12,115 nt of DNA, taken from contig JAODAU010000321.1 of NCBI GenBank assembly GCA_025463615.1, positions 1-12,115 of the forward strand, read 5' to 3'. A program made the position numbers and the translations under genes. The DNA is from Microbacteriaceae bacterium. GTDB taxonomy: Bacteria; Actinomycetota; Actinomycetes; Actinomycetales; Microbacteriaceae. Shown here one piece after another: positions 1 to 5,649 of the stretch. Within the stretch, counting starts at the first letter, position 1; every line of letters begins with the position of its first letter. The notes beneath the pieces are model-generated. The model saw only the letters and a list, made by a program, of their open reading frames with translations, was not told where the DNA came from and made no database searches.

Positions 1-189
1 GACCCGTCGATCGTGATCGCCCGCACCAGCGAGCCCCTGCTCGCCGCCGAGACCGAGGAGGAGCGCAGCGGCATCGTGCCCAACGTGGTCTTCCCGACGG
101 CGATCGAGCAGATCGACGGCCAGCGCTACGTCTTCTACGGCATGGCCGACTCGAAGATCGGGGTGGCGCGGCTGGATCGGGTTGACTAG
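1..189 (+). CDS. C-terminal end of a GH130-type glycoside phosphorylase/hydrolase (5' partial)
   Basis: The frame is open from base 1 to the TAG at 187-189 and gives 62 residues. The peptide holds the hallmark C-terminal stretch of glycoside hydrolase family 130: a Glu-rich segment followed by GIVPNVVFPTAI, then YVFYGMADSKIGVARL. Known members are beta-1,4-mannosyl-glucose or mannooligosaccharide phosphorylases and some beta-mannosidases, five-bladed propeller enzymes acting on mannosides; this segment forms the last blade. Substrate and mechanism (phosphorolysis or hydrolysis) cannot be told because the catalytic Asp and phosphate-binding residues lie upstream of the window. The stop overlaps the possible TTG start of the next gene, so the two are probably co-transcribed. 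The truncation is caused by the window edge, not by mutation. Confidence 0.82.
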   Translation, partial: DPSIVIARTSEPLLAAETEEERSGIVPNVVFPTAIEQIDGQRYVFYGMADSKIGVARLDRVD

Positions 190-580
190 CCCCGTGCACA
201 CCGGGATCGAGACGCAGCTGCGGCGGGCTCGCGACGTGATCGACCGCGACTTCCGCGACTCCGACCTGGACCTGGACCGCATCGCCGCGACCGCGTTCCT
301 CTCGAAGTCCCACTTCGTGCGCCGGTTCTCGCGGCAGTTCGGCCTCACGCCGGGCGCGTACCTCACCAAACGCCGCATGGAGCGGGCGAAGGATCTGCTG
401 CGGTTCGCGAACCTGACCGTCACCGAGGTGTGCCACGCCGTGGGCTACAGCTCGCTCGGGTCGTTCTCGGTGGCGTTCCTCGAGGCTACGGGCGAGAATC
501 CGTCCGCCTTCCAGCAGCGCTGGAGCGCTCGCGAGAACCCGCGCATCCCGGGGTGCGAGATCCTCATGCGCTCGCAGTGA
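182..580 (+). CDS. Short AraC/XylS-family transcriptional regulator
   Basis: This 132-residue protein is almost only a DNA-binding domain. A first helix-turn-helix covers roughly residues 30-54 (LDRIAATAFLSKSHFVRRFS). The second covers about 79-113 and carries the family signature around VGYSS..SFSVAF...G.NPSAF. AraC proteins are usually 250-300 residues with a ligand-binding domain; none is present, so any signal must come by another route (inference). The start is uncertain. TTG at 182 overlaps the preceding stop and has GGAT (173-176) five bases upstream; GTG at 194 is the alternative and neither has a good Shine-Dalgarno. The next gene, a VOC protein, begins 48 nt downstream. Small AraC-type regulators often sit beside VOC genes in actinobacteria, so that gene is a likelier target than the GH130 gene, though overlap with the latter suggests shared transcription. 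Confidence 0.88.
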   Translation: MTSPVHTGIETQLRRARDVIDRDFRDSDLDLDRIAATAFLSKSHFVRRFSRQFGLTPGAYLTKRRMERAKDLLRFANLTVTEVCHAVGYSSLGSFSVAFLEATGENPSAFQQRWSARENPRIPGCEILMRSQ

Positions 581-616
581 GCAACCCAGGAGAAGCGGTC
601 GCAGGACGCCGCGGCC

Positions 617-622
617 TACTGT
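617..622 (+). promoter_or_regulatory. Candidate -10 box for a leaderless VOC mRNA
   Basis: TACTGT fits the actinobacterial TANNNT pattern and ends exactly 6 nt before the ATG at 629, which would put the transcription start on or next to the start codon. No Shine-Dalgarno lies upstream of that ATG. No convincing -35 is visible at 16-18 nt spacing. If real, the VOC gene has its own promoter inside the gap after the AraC-type gene. Confidence 0.4.
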
Positions 623-628
623 GACGAC

Positions 629-1036
629 ATGATCACCAACACCGCAATCGTCAATGTCTTCGTGCAGGATGTGCAGTCCGGCCTCGAGTTCTACCGGGAC
701 GTGCTCGGCTTCGAGGTGAGCGACGACGTCACCCTCGACGGCGGTTTCCGCTGGTGCACGATCGGGCTCCCGAGCCAGCCCGAACTGTTGCTCAGCCTCG
801 TCGAGTTCGGCCCGCCGCTGCCGCCCGACCTGGTCGAGTCCCTCCGCAGCGCCCAGCGGGCGGGCGGATGGCGCGGCCTCGGTTTCAACGTCGACGACCT
901 CCGCAAGACCTACGACGAGCTCACCGCGAAGGGCGTCGAGTTCGTGCAGGAGCCGCAGCAGCGGCCGTACGGCACGGAGGCGGTCTGCCGCGACAACTCC
1001 GGCAACTGGATCGTGCTGATCGAGCTGGCTGGATAG
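629..1036 (+). CDS. VOC-superfamily (glyoxalase/bleomycin-resistance fold) protein
   Basis: This 135-residue protein is one full vicinal-oxygen-chelate unit pair. The first beta-alpha-beta module is at residues 1-55, with the typical QDVQSGLEFYRDVLGFEV helix. The second is at about 85-135, with GLGFNVDDLRKTYDELTAKGVEF and the closing DNSGNWIVLIEL strand. Relatives include glyoxalase I, extradiol dioxygenases, fosfomycin/bleomycin resistance proteins and many uncharacterised small-molecule binders. The usual first-strand metal-ligand His appears replaced (NVFVQD), while the Glu in the last strand (VLIEL) is kept, so classic glyoxalase I activity is not supported. The substrate is unknown. It follows the AraC-type regulator by 48 nt and precedes the nitroreductase-like gene by 9 nt, suggesting a detoxification-type cluster (inference). 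Confidence 0.9.
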   Translation: MITNTAIVNVFVQDVQSGLEFYRDVLGFEVSDDVTLDGGFRWCTIGLPSQPELLLSLVEFGPPLPPDLVESLRSAQRAGGWRGLGFNVDDLRKTYDELTAKGVEFVQEPQQRPYGTEAVCRDNSGNWIVLIELAG

Positions 1037-1039
1037 ACT
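1034..1039 (+). promoter_or_regulatory. Candidate -10 box for a leaderless nitroreductase mRNA, sharing the VOC stop codon
   Basis: TAGACT matches TANNNT and lies exactly 6 nt before the ATG at 1046. Its first three bases are the TAG stop codon of the VOC gene. The 9-nt gap between the genes has no Shine-Dalgarno, so either translation is coupled or a leaderless transcript starts here. No clear -35 is seen. Confidence 0.35.
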
Positions 1040-1045
1040 CCCGGC

Positions 1046-1414
1046 ATGGATCCGGATGTCGAGCGGGCGCTGGCCTCCGACCTCGTGATCGACATGACCA
1101 CGACGGGCAGGAAGTCGGGCGAACCGCGCACGGTGGAGATCTGGTTCCACCGGGTCGACGGCCGGTACTACATCACGGGATGGCCGGGCAGCCGCGGCTG
1201 GTACGCGAACCTGCTCGTTGACCCGAGGCTCGTCATCCATTTCAAGGATGCCGCGACCCCCGACCTGCAGGCAGTCGCGCACCCGATCACCGACGCCGCC
1301 CTGCGCAGGCGCGTGCTCGACCAGGTCTTCGAGATCGAGGGCGGGGCGGCCCGGGGCGACTTCGACTCCTGGCTGGCGGGCAGTCCGATCATCGAGTTCA
1401 CCCCGGCCGACTAG
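1046..1414 (+). CDS. Small deazaflavin (F420)-dependent nitroreductase-like protein
   Basis: The 122-residue product matches the split beta-barrel family of F420H2-dependent reductases typified by mycobacterial Ddn (nitroreductase/quinone reductase family). The most telling segment is MTTTGRKSGEPRTVEIWF (residues 17-34), whose GRKSG..R motif binds the phosphate end of F420 in known members, followed by YYITGWPGSRGWYANLLVDPRL. The family uses reduced F420 to transfer hydride to quinones, nitro-aromatics or other electrophiles; the physiological substrate here is unknown. It is shorter than Ddn (about 150 residues) and lacks an N-terminal extension. The start at 1046 is the only sensible one, just after the VOC stop. 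The stop is one base from the end of the convergent aldo/keto reductase gene. Confidence 0.85.
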   Translation: MDPDVERALASDLVIDMTTTGRKSGEPRTVEIWFHRVDGRYYITGWPGSRGWYANLLVDPRLVIHFKDAATPDLQAVAHPITDAALRRRVLDQVFEIEGGAARGDFDSWLAGSPIIEFTPAD

Positions 1415-1415
1415 C

Positions 1416-2390
1416 TCACCAGGCGTAGTCCTCGGGCGCCGTCTTGTGACCCGGGAAGATCTCGTCGAGGCGGTCGAGCGTGCTCTGCTCGAGGCGCACA
1501 TCGAGGGCGCGGAGCGAGGCATCCAGCTGCTCGGAGGTGCGCGGCCCCACGATCGGCGCCGTCACCGCCGGCTGGTGCAGCAGCCACGCGAGTGCGAGGT
1601 CGCCGGGCTCGATGCCGAGCTCGTCGGCGAGTGCCTCGTAGGCCTCGATCGCGTCGCGGTTGGCGGCGAGGTCGTCGGCGGCGCGGCCCTCGAGCCGGCG
1701 CTTGCCCTCGTTCTGCTTGCGGATGACACCGCCCAGGAGCCCCCCGTTGAGGGGCGACCACGGGATGAGACCCAGGCCGTTCGCGACGGCCGCCGGGATC
1801 ACCTCCAGCTCGATCGTGCGCTGCAGCAGGTTGTAGAGCGACTGCTCGCTCACCAGCCCCACGAACCCGCGCTTGCGCGCCTCCGCCTGGGCGGTGGCGA
1901 TGTGCCAGCCGGCGAAGTTGCTGCTGCCGGCGTAGAGGATCTTGCCCTGCGCGACCGCGGTCTCCATGGCCTGCCAGATCTCGTCCCACGGCGTCGTGCG
2001 GTCGATGTGGTGGAACTGGTAGACGTCGACGTAGTCCGTCTTCAGGCGCGTGAGGCTGGCATCCAGCGCCCGGCGGATGTTGAGGGCCGACAGCCCGTTC
2101 TCGTTCGGCCAGTCCCCCATCGCGCCGTAGAGCTTGGTGGCCAGCACGGTCTTTTCGCGGCGCCCGCCGCCCTTCGCGAACCAGCGGCCGAGGATCGACT
2201 CGGTGCCGCCGGGGCCGACCGCGTCGCCGCCGTAGCGGTTGGCGGTGTCGAAGTAGTTGATGCCGTTCGCGTGGGCGGAATCCATGATGGCGAAGGAGTC
2301 CTCTTCGCTGGTCTGGGTACCGAAGTTCATGGTGCCGAGGCAGAGGCGCGAGACGGTGAGGCCGGAGCGGCCGAGATGTGTGTAGTCCAT
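1416..2390 (-). CDS. Aldo/keto reductase
   Basis: A 324-residue, full-length aldo/keto reductase of the bacterial oxidoreductase subgroup (related to YajO/Tas and the Kv-beta branch), expected to be a cytosolic NADPH-dependent TIM barrel reducing aldehydes or ketones. The catalytic tetrad is readable: Asp48 and Tyr53 in GINYFDTANRYG, Lys86 in TVLATKLYG and His127 in DVYQFHHID. The N-terminal LGRSGLTVSRLCLGTMNFG and the later GSSNFAGWHI strand are classic. The C-terminal cofactor loop contains GPRTSEQLDASL, where Arg and Glu usually contact the NADP 2'-phosphate. The ATG at 2388-2390 gives the standard N-terminus; only a weak GGA lies just upstream. The YCII-domain gene is 43 nt upstream on the same strand, so an operon is likely. 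Substrate cannot be assigned. Confidence 0.95.
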   Translation of the reverse strand: MDYTHLGRSGLTVSRLCLGTMNFGTQTSEEDSFAIMDSAHANGINYFDTANRYGGDAVGPGGTESILGRWFAKGGGRREKTVLATKLYGAMGDWPNENGLSALNIRRALDASLTRLKTDYVDVYQFHHIDRTTPWDEIWQAMETAVAQGKILYAGSSNFAGWHIATAQAEARKRGFVGLVSEQSLYNLLQRTIELEVIPAAVANGLGLIPWSPLNGGLLGGVIRKQNEGKRRLEGRAADDLAANRDAIEAYEALADELGIEPGDLALAWLLHQPAVTAPIVGPRTSEQLDASLRALDVRLEQSTLDRLDEIFPGHKTAPEDYAW

Positions 2391-2433
2391 GTTCCGTAGG
2401 GTGGCCCCGGTTCGCGGGAATGTCCAGTCGGGA

Positions 2434-2763
2434 TCACATGAGCGGGTCGTACATGAACGCCCTCAGCTCCTGCGGACAGCGGCAGGCCACCGCGATCTTC
2501 GCGGCCCACTCGACCGCCTGCTCGCGCGTGTCGACGTCGATGATGGTGAATCCGCCGTCGAGGTGTGTGGTGTCCGCGCTCGTCGAGCCGTCGCCGGCGA
2601 CGAGCACGGGGGCGACGGCCTCGTCGATGCCCCCGCCGAACACGTAGACGCCGGTATCCTGGGCCGCCTGGATGACGGCGTGCGCGGCGGCTGCGACGGC
2701 GGGCAGTTCATCCTCCGCAACATCCATCGCGCCACTGGGAAACGAGATCAGGTAATGAGTCAT
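2434..2763 (-). CDS. YCII-related domain protein
   Basis: From the ATG at 2761-2763 the product is 109 residues and matches the YCII-related/DGPF-type dimeric alpha-beta barrel family: an N-terminal MTHYLISFPSG strand, a helix, then GVYVFGGGIDE, the central DGGFTIIDVDTREQAVEWA segment and a closing ELRAFMY strand. Actinobacterial paralogues are often next to ECF sigma factors or oxidoreductases; no enzymatic role is firmly established for most. An in-frame GTG at 2773-2775 would add four residues (MCGG), but the ATG keeps the conserved start and is preceded on this strand by TAGTGT 8 nt away, compatible with a leaderless message. The aldo/keto reductase follows 43 nt downstream. Confidence 0.85.
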   Translation of the reverse strand: MTHYLISFPSGAMDVAEDELPAVAAAAHAVIQAAQDTGVYVFGGGIDEAVAPVLVAGDGSTSADTTHLDGGFTIIDVDTREQAVEWAAKIAVACRCPQELRAFMYDPLM

Positions 2764-2771
2764 GCCCCCGC

Positions 2772-2777
2772 ACACTA
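2772..2777 (-). promoter_or_regulatory. Candidate -10 box for the YCII/aldo-keto reductase operon
   Basis: On the minus strand this reads TAGTGT and lies 8 nt before the ATG at 2763. It fits TANNNT. The -35 position would fall in the arm/loop boundary of the inverted repeat at 2781-2838 and does not resemble TTGACA. Confidence 0.35.
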
Positions 2778-2780
2778 CGC

Positions 2781-2838
2781 CGAGGGGCCGGAATCTACCC
2801 TCTTTAGGGTCAAAAAAGCGGGAGATTCCGGCCCCTCG
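2781..2838. repeat. Perfect 16-bp inverted repeat with a nested hairpin, in a divergent promoter region
   Basis: The left arm CGAGGGGCCGGAATCT (2781-2796) is the exact reverse complement of the right arm AGATTCCGGCCCCTCG (2823-2838). The 26-nt spacer contains a second small hairpin, ACCCT (2797-2801) and AGGGT (2806-2810) around CTTT, followed by a run of six A and GCGGG. It sits between the divergent YCII and DUF4236 genes, so a terminator role is unlikely unless it attenuates one of them. It could be a palindromic intergenic repeat of the REP or miniature-element type, or a regulatory structure spanning both -35 regions. No flanking target-site duplication is visible. The symmetry is directly seen; the role is unknown. 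Confidence 0.85.
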
Positions 2839-2850
2839 CGGATCTGGCGA

Positions 2851-2856
2851 TACTCT
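2851..2856 (+). promoter_or_regulatory. Weak candidate -10 box for the DUF4236 gene
   Basis: TACTCT fits TANNNT and would give a leader of roughly 65 nt before the ATG at 2923. The -35 position at 17-nt spacing falls inside the right arm of the inverted repeat and is not TTGACA-like. This is the only plausible hexamer noticed between the repeat and the gene. Confidence 0.25.
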
Positions 2857-2922
2857 GGCTCATCACAGAGCGCCACGTGAGCAATTGAGCGGATCGGACG
2901 CTTCCCGAGGGAGTGAGTGGAC

Positions 2923-4038
2923 ATGGGTTTCTCGTTCAAGGTGGCGCCCGGGATTCGAGTCAGGGCATCGAGCCGCGGCGTGAGAACGAGCATCGGCCCC
3001 CGCGTGGCCCGCGTGCACGTCGGCGGGGGACGAACCGGGTTCTCCACAGGCGTGGGCCCGGTGAGCTACTACACGAGCGTCGGCGGTTCGCGCCCGCGCA
3101 ACACGGCCGGTTCCCGGCCGCGCGCCGCAGCCCAGCCTCGTCGAACTGGCGCCGGTCTCACCGCCAACCAGGCGAGCAAGCTTCAGGCCGCACAACAGCT
3201 GGAGTCGGCCCTGCAGGACATCTCCAACCTGCACAGGCACGAGTTCGCCCCCATGCAACGGCCGACGGCTCCCCCTGCAGAGCCCGTCGACGTCGAGGCC
3301 ATGAGGCGTGACCTCAGAACCCAGAACCTCACAGGGGTGAAACTCCTCGCGCGCGCCGAGCGCAAGGCCGCAGGCGCGGAGGCCGACCGTGCGGCCGATG
3401 CGCTGGCCGCCCGACGACGCGAGGAACGAGAACAGCAGCGTGCCGAGATCGACAAGAACCTCGGCGAGTGGTGGAACCAGCTTCTGGCGAACGAGCCGAC
3501 GGTGACCGAGACGCTCGTGCGCGAAGCGTTCGAAGACAATGACGCTCCTGCGGGAGTGCTCCTCGTCGAGAACGACGTGATGTCCCTCGTCGTGGTGGTG
3601 CCCGATGAATCGGTCGTCCCCGATCGGCGGCCGACGACCACGGCGGCGGGAAATCTCAGCCTGCAGCGGCTCTCCAAGACAGATCGCGACCAGCTCTACA
3701 AAGAGGTTGTATGCGGTTCGGCGCTCGTCACCGTGCGTGAAGCACTCGCCGTCGCTCCGGCGATCAATCACATCCGGATCGTCGCCGTTCGAACGACGGA
3801 GAAGAAGGTCTTCGGTGGCGCTCGAATCGACGCCCTATTGGCAGCGGGCTTCACCCGCGCCACCCTGGACAGGGTCGATTGGGCCAACGCCACCGCCACG
3901 ACGATCGTCGGCGATGCGTCCGACGAGTTGGTGGTGTCGTACAAGGGCGCCACCAAGACGATCTCGCCCCTGGACCTCGCGACGGAGCCGGATGTCGCCC
4001 AGCTGGTGAGCGCGATCGAACTCGACGACCTGACCTAG
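2923..4038 (+). CDS. DUF4236 N-terminal domain protein with a large unassigned C-terminal region
   Basis: The 371-residue product opens with a DUF4236 module (about residues 1-52): MGFSFKVAPGIRVRASSRGV, then repeated glycine-rich beta strands, SIGPRVARVHVGGGRTGFST, ending GPVSYYTS. Function of this module is unknown. Residues about 53-80 are a basic Ser/Arg/Pro linker. Residues about 80-195 are helical and highly charged, with a probable coiled coil (ARAERKAAGAEADRAADALA and the EREQQRAEID stretch). Residues about 195-371 look like a mixed alpha/beta domain with hydrophobic strands (AGVLLVENDVMSLVVVVPDE, NHIRIVAVRT), which I do not recognise. There is no signal peptide or membrane span, so it is probably cytosolic. 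ATG 2923 is preferred over GTG 2917 because GAGGGAG (2907-2913) is correctly spaced for the ATG. The next gene starts 75 nt downstream on the same strand. Confidence 0.85.
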   Translation: MGFSFKVAPGIRVRASSRGVRTSIGPRVARVHVGGGRTGFSTGVGPVSYYTSVGGSRPRNTAGSRPRAAAQPRRTGAGLTANQASKLQAAQQLESALQDISNLHRHEFAPMQRPTAPPAEPVDVEAMRRDLRTQNLTGVKLLARAERKAAGAEADRAADALAARRREEREQQRAEIDKNLGEWWNQLLANEPTVTETLVREAFEDNDAPAGVLLVENDVMSLVVVVPDESVVPDRRPTTTAAGNLSLQRLSKTDRDQLYKEVVCGSALVTVREALAVAPAINHIRIVAVRTTEKKVFGGARIDALLAAGFTRATLDRVDWANATATTIVGDASDELVVSYKGATKTISPLDLATEPDVAQLVSAIELDDLT

Positions 4039-4084
4039 CGAGCGTGCCCCGTTTGGGGGCGATCGGTGGAACAGCGCTGGCAGC

Positions 4085-4090
4085 TAGGCT
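4085..4090 (+). promoter_or_regulatory. Candidate -10 box for the DUF2510/PASTA gene
   Basis: TAGGCT fits TANNNT and predicts a short leader of about 17 nt before ATG 4114. No TTGACA-like box is visible upstream. The gap 4039-4113 also holds a weak GCCCC/GGGGC hairpin (4046-4060) without a T-tract, so co-transcription with the DUF4236 gene remains possible. Confidence 0.3.
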
Positions 4091-4113
4091 TCGGGCAACC
4101 CGAAAGTAGCGCC

Positions 4114-5058
4114 ATGTCCCTTCCTCCTGCCGGCTGGTTTCCCGACTACAGCGATCCCGCTAGGCTTCGCTGGTGGGACGGTGCGCAATGGACCAAGATG
4201 AGCGTCGCCGCCGAGGAGGGTGGCGATCCCGCGACGGTTCCGGTACCGCCCACCGCCCCGGCCACAGCATCGAGCTCACGTGGTTCGGCCCCGGCCAAGT
4301 GGCACCCGACACCGCTCTTCTGGGGTATCGGCTCGGTGTTCGTCTTCTTCGCGCTGCTCGGTCTGATCGGGGGCGGCCTCGGCAGCTTCTTCGTGGTCCT
4401 CGGCCTCGCCGCGCTGATCACAGCGATCTACGCGGCCGCCCGCAAGCGTGCGTCCTGGGCCAACATTCCTGCCGACGGGCGAGTCCGGGCCGGCGCCATC
4501 GCGGCATCGGCGCTCCTCCTCGTCATCGGCCTGGTGATCACACCCGCGGCTCATCCCGCCACCACGCCGGCCCTTTCCGCCGCCGATAGCGACTCGAGCA
4601 ACGCCGCTCCGGTGGACCCTCCGAGTAAGACGCCGACACCTACCCCCACTCCGACTCCCACCCCGGTTCCCACGGTGGCGCTCGTCGACTACGCCGGTGC
4701 CGCAGCCGGCACGGCGCAGACCGACCTGCAGTCCCACGGTCTCGTGGTCGTGCTCCAGACCTCGAACGGCCAGGCCTCCCCGGCGGACTGGTCGGGCTGG
4801 ACGATCGTTCAGGAAACCCCGTCGGCCGGCGCTGCGCTCACCGCGGGATCGACCGTCACTCTCGTACTGTCCCCACCCGCGCCGCCGCCGCCTCCCGTGC
4901 AGCCCGCACCGCAGCCGGTCGTGCCCGCGGCTCCCGCTGCCCCGGTAGCGCCGGGGAACGGTGCAACCGCGATCTGCAACGACGGCACGCTCTCCTTCGC
5001 CGCTCATCACCAGGGCGCATGCTCCCACCACGGCGGCGTCGCACAGTTCTACAAGTAA
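4114..5058 (+). CDS. Membrane protein with DUF2510, PASTA and DUF3761 modules
   Basis: A 314-residue modular envelope protein. Residues 4-28 are a DUF2510 unit (PAGWFPDYSDPARLRWWDGAQWT), a short Trp-rich module common at the cytosolic N-terminus of actinobacterial membrane proteins. Hydrophobic segments at about 69-88, 90-108 and 126-143 are membrane spans. An Ala/Ser/Asp segment and a Thr-Pro repeat (173-186) form an extended linker, then a PASTA-like domain (about 189-253, VDYAGAAAGTAQTDLQSHGL to VTLVLSPP), a Pro/Ala linker, and a C-terminal DUF3761 motif (283-314) with Cys288, Cys303 and HHQGACSHHGG. With three spans the C-terminal half should be extracytoplasmic. PASTA domains in PknB-type kinases and PBPs bind muropeptides, so a cell-wall role is plausible but inferred. 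An upstream in-frame start at 4066 would add 16 residues before the conserved DUF2510 start and is not favoured. Confidence 0.88.
   Translation: MSLPPAGWFPDYSDPARLRWWDGAQWTKMSVAAEEGGDPATVPVPPTAPATASSSRGSAPAKWHPTPLFWGIGSVFVFFALLGLIGGGLGSFFVVLGLAALITAIYAAARKRASWANIPADGRVRAGAIAASALLLVIGLVITPAAHPATTPALSAADSDSSNAAPVDPPSKTPTPTPTPTPTPVPTVALVDYAGAAAGTAQTDLQSHGLVVVLQTSNGQASPADWSGWTIVQETPSAGAALTAGSTVTLVLSPPAPPPPPVQPAPQPVVPAAPAAPVAPGNGATAICNDGTLSFAAHHQGACSHHGGVAQFYK
4630..4671 (+). repeat. Thr-Pro codon repeat (coding linker)
   Basis: Alternating Thr and Pro codons, residues 173-186 of the DUF2510/PASTA protein. The codons vary (ACG, ACA, ACC, ACT with CCG, CCT, CCC), so the amino-acid pattern is selected rather than being a recent DNA slippage array. 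It makes an extended, probably cell-wall-spanning, linker between the last membrane segment and the PASTA domain. Confidence 0.75.
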
Positions 5059-5082
5059 CACGGCTCACCACCAGCCTCACCG

Positions 5083-5108
5083 ATGTATCGTGAAGTATCG
5101 CTTCTACG
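5083..5108 (+). promoter_or_regulatory. Candidate PadR promoter/operator with direct and imperfect inverted repeats
   Basis: Just upstream of the padR-type gene the hexamer GTATCG occurs at 5085-5090 and again at 5095-5100, exactly 10 bp (one helical turn) apart. Overlapping this, GAAG-TATCG-CTTC (5092-5104) is a perfect 4-bp inverted repeat that extends imperfectly to CGT...ACG. TATCGT (5086-5091) can serve as a -10 box. PadR-family proteins commonly repress their own operon from such sites, so autoregulation of the padR/UbiB-like operon is the likely role (inference). Confidence 0.4.
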
Positions 5109-5120
5109 TGAGGACTCCAC

Positions 5121-5645
5121 ATGCGCGACTCAGCTTCCCCCGCCGGCTTCGATCTCTGGGAGGCCGTCGACGGGCTCCGCGAGACCTTCGCACCCCGTGT
5201 CGCCGCCCGCATGGGCCGCGGCGACATCCGCACCGCCATACTGTTGGCCCTCGCCGAGGAGCCGATGCACGGCTACCAGGTGATCCAGTCGATCGAGAAG
5301 CGCTCGCACGGCGCGTGGAAGCCGAGCCCCGGCTCGATCTACCCCACGCTGCAGCTGCTCGCCGACGAAGGACTCGTCACCTCCGAGCAGGTCGGCGAGC
5401 GCAAGGTCTACTCGCTCACGGAGGCCGGGCGCCAGGTCGCCACCGACGCCTCGGACGAGCCGCACCCCTCCGACTCGCGCCGCCCCTGGAACGACGAGCG
5501 CGCCGCGCTGCCGAAGGCCGGCGCCAAGCTGGCCTCCGCGATCGGGCAGGTCGCGCACAGTGGCAGCTCCAAGCAGGCGGAGAGCGCGATCGCCGTCATC
5601 GACGAGGCTCGCCGCAAGATCTACGCGATCCTCGCCGAGGACTGA
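5121..5645 (+). CDS. PadR-family transcriptional regulator
   Basis: The 174-residue product has a clear PadR winged helix at about residues 36-115: IRTAILLALAEEPMHGYQVIQSIE, the recognition part KPSPGSIYPTLQLLADEGLV and the wing GERKVYSLTEAG. The C-terminal 60 residues are charged and helical (KAGAKLASAIGQVAHSGSSK, then DEARRKIYAIL), matching the dimerisation helices of the family. PadR regulators usually repress transporter or stress genes and respond to small molecules or envelope stress. The start at 5121 has a GTGAGGA Shine-Dalgarno (5108-5114 area) about 7 nt upstream. The UbiB-like kinase gene begins 4 nt after the stop and is the obvious co-regulated partner. Confidence 0.95.
   Translation: MRDSASPAGFDLWEAVDGLRETFAPRVAARMGRGDIRTAILLALAEEPMHGYQVIQSIEKRSHGAWKPSPGSIYPTLQLLADEGLVTSEQVGERKVYSLTEAGRQVATDASDEPHPSDSRRPWNDERAALPKAGAKLASAIGQVAHSGSSKQAESAIAVIDEARRKIYAILAED
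5637..5641 (+). promoter_or_regulatory. Ribosome binding site fixing the UbiB-like kinase start
   Basis: GAGGA lies 8 nt before ATG 5650 and overlaps the last codons of the padR gene. It supports ATG 5650 over an earlier in-frame ATG at 5560 that would lie entirely inside padR, and indicates translational coupling. Confidence 0.65.
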
Positions 5646-5649
5646 GGGG

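Noticed and set aside
1218..2399. A 393-codon open frame on the plus strand across the aldo/keto reductase gene
   Set aside because: It is the antisense shadow of a well-conserved reductase; its translation is rich in Arg, Ala, Gly and Val without any recognisable motif, as expected for high-GC antisense frames.
2787..2829. GGAAT in both arms of the inverted repeat as SigH/SigR-type (GGAAT-N18-GTT) promoters
   Set aside because: No GTT is found at the required 18-nt spacing on either strand.
2781..2838. Inverted repeat as an ordinary intrinsic terminator
   Set aside because: It lies upstream of both flanking genes, which diverge, so there is no upstream transcript to terminate; the T-run is in the loop on the minus strand, not after the stem.
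4046..4060. GCCCC-GTTTG-GGGGC hairpin after the DUF4236 gene as a terminator
   Set aside because: The stem is only 5 bp and no T-tract follows.
5062..5076. GGCT/AGCC hairpin after the PASTA gene as a terminator
   Set aside because: A 4-bp stem without a T-tract is too weak.
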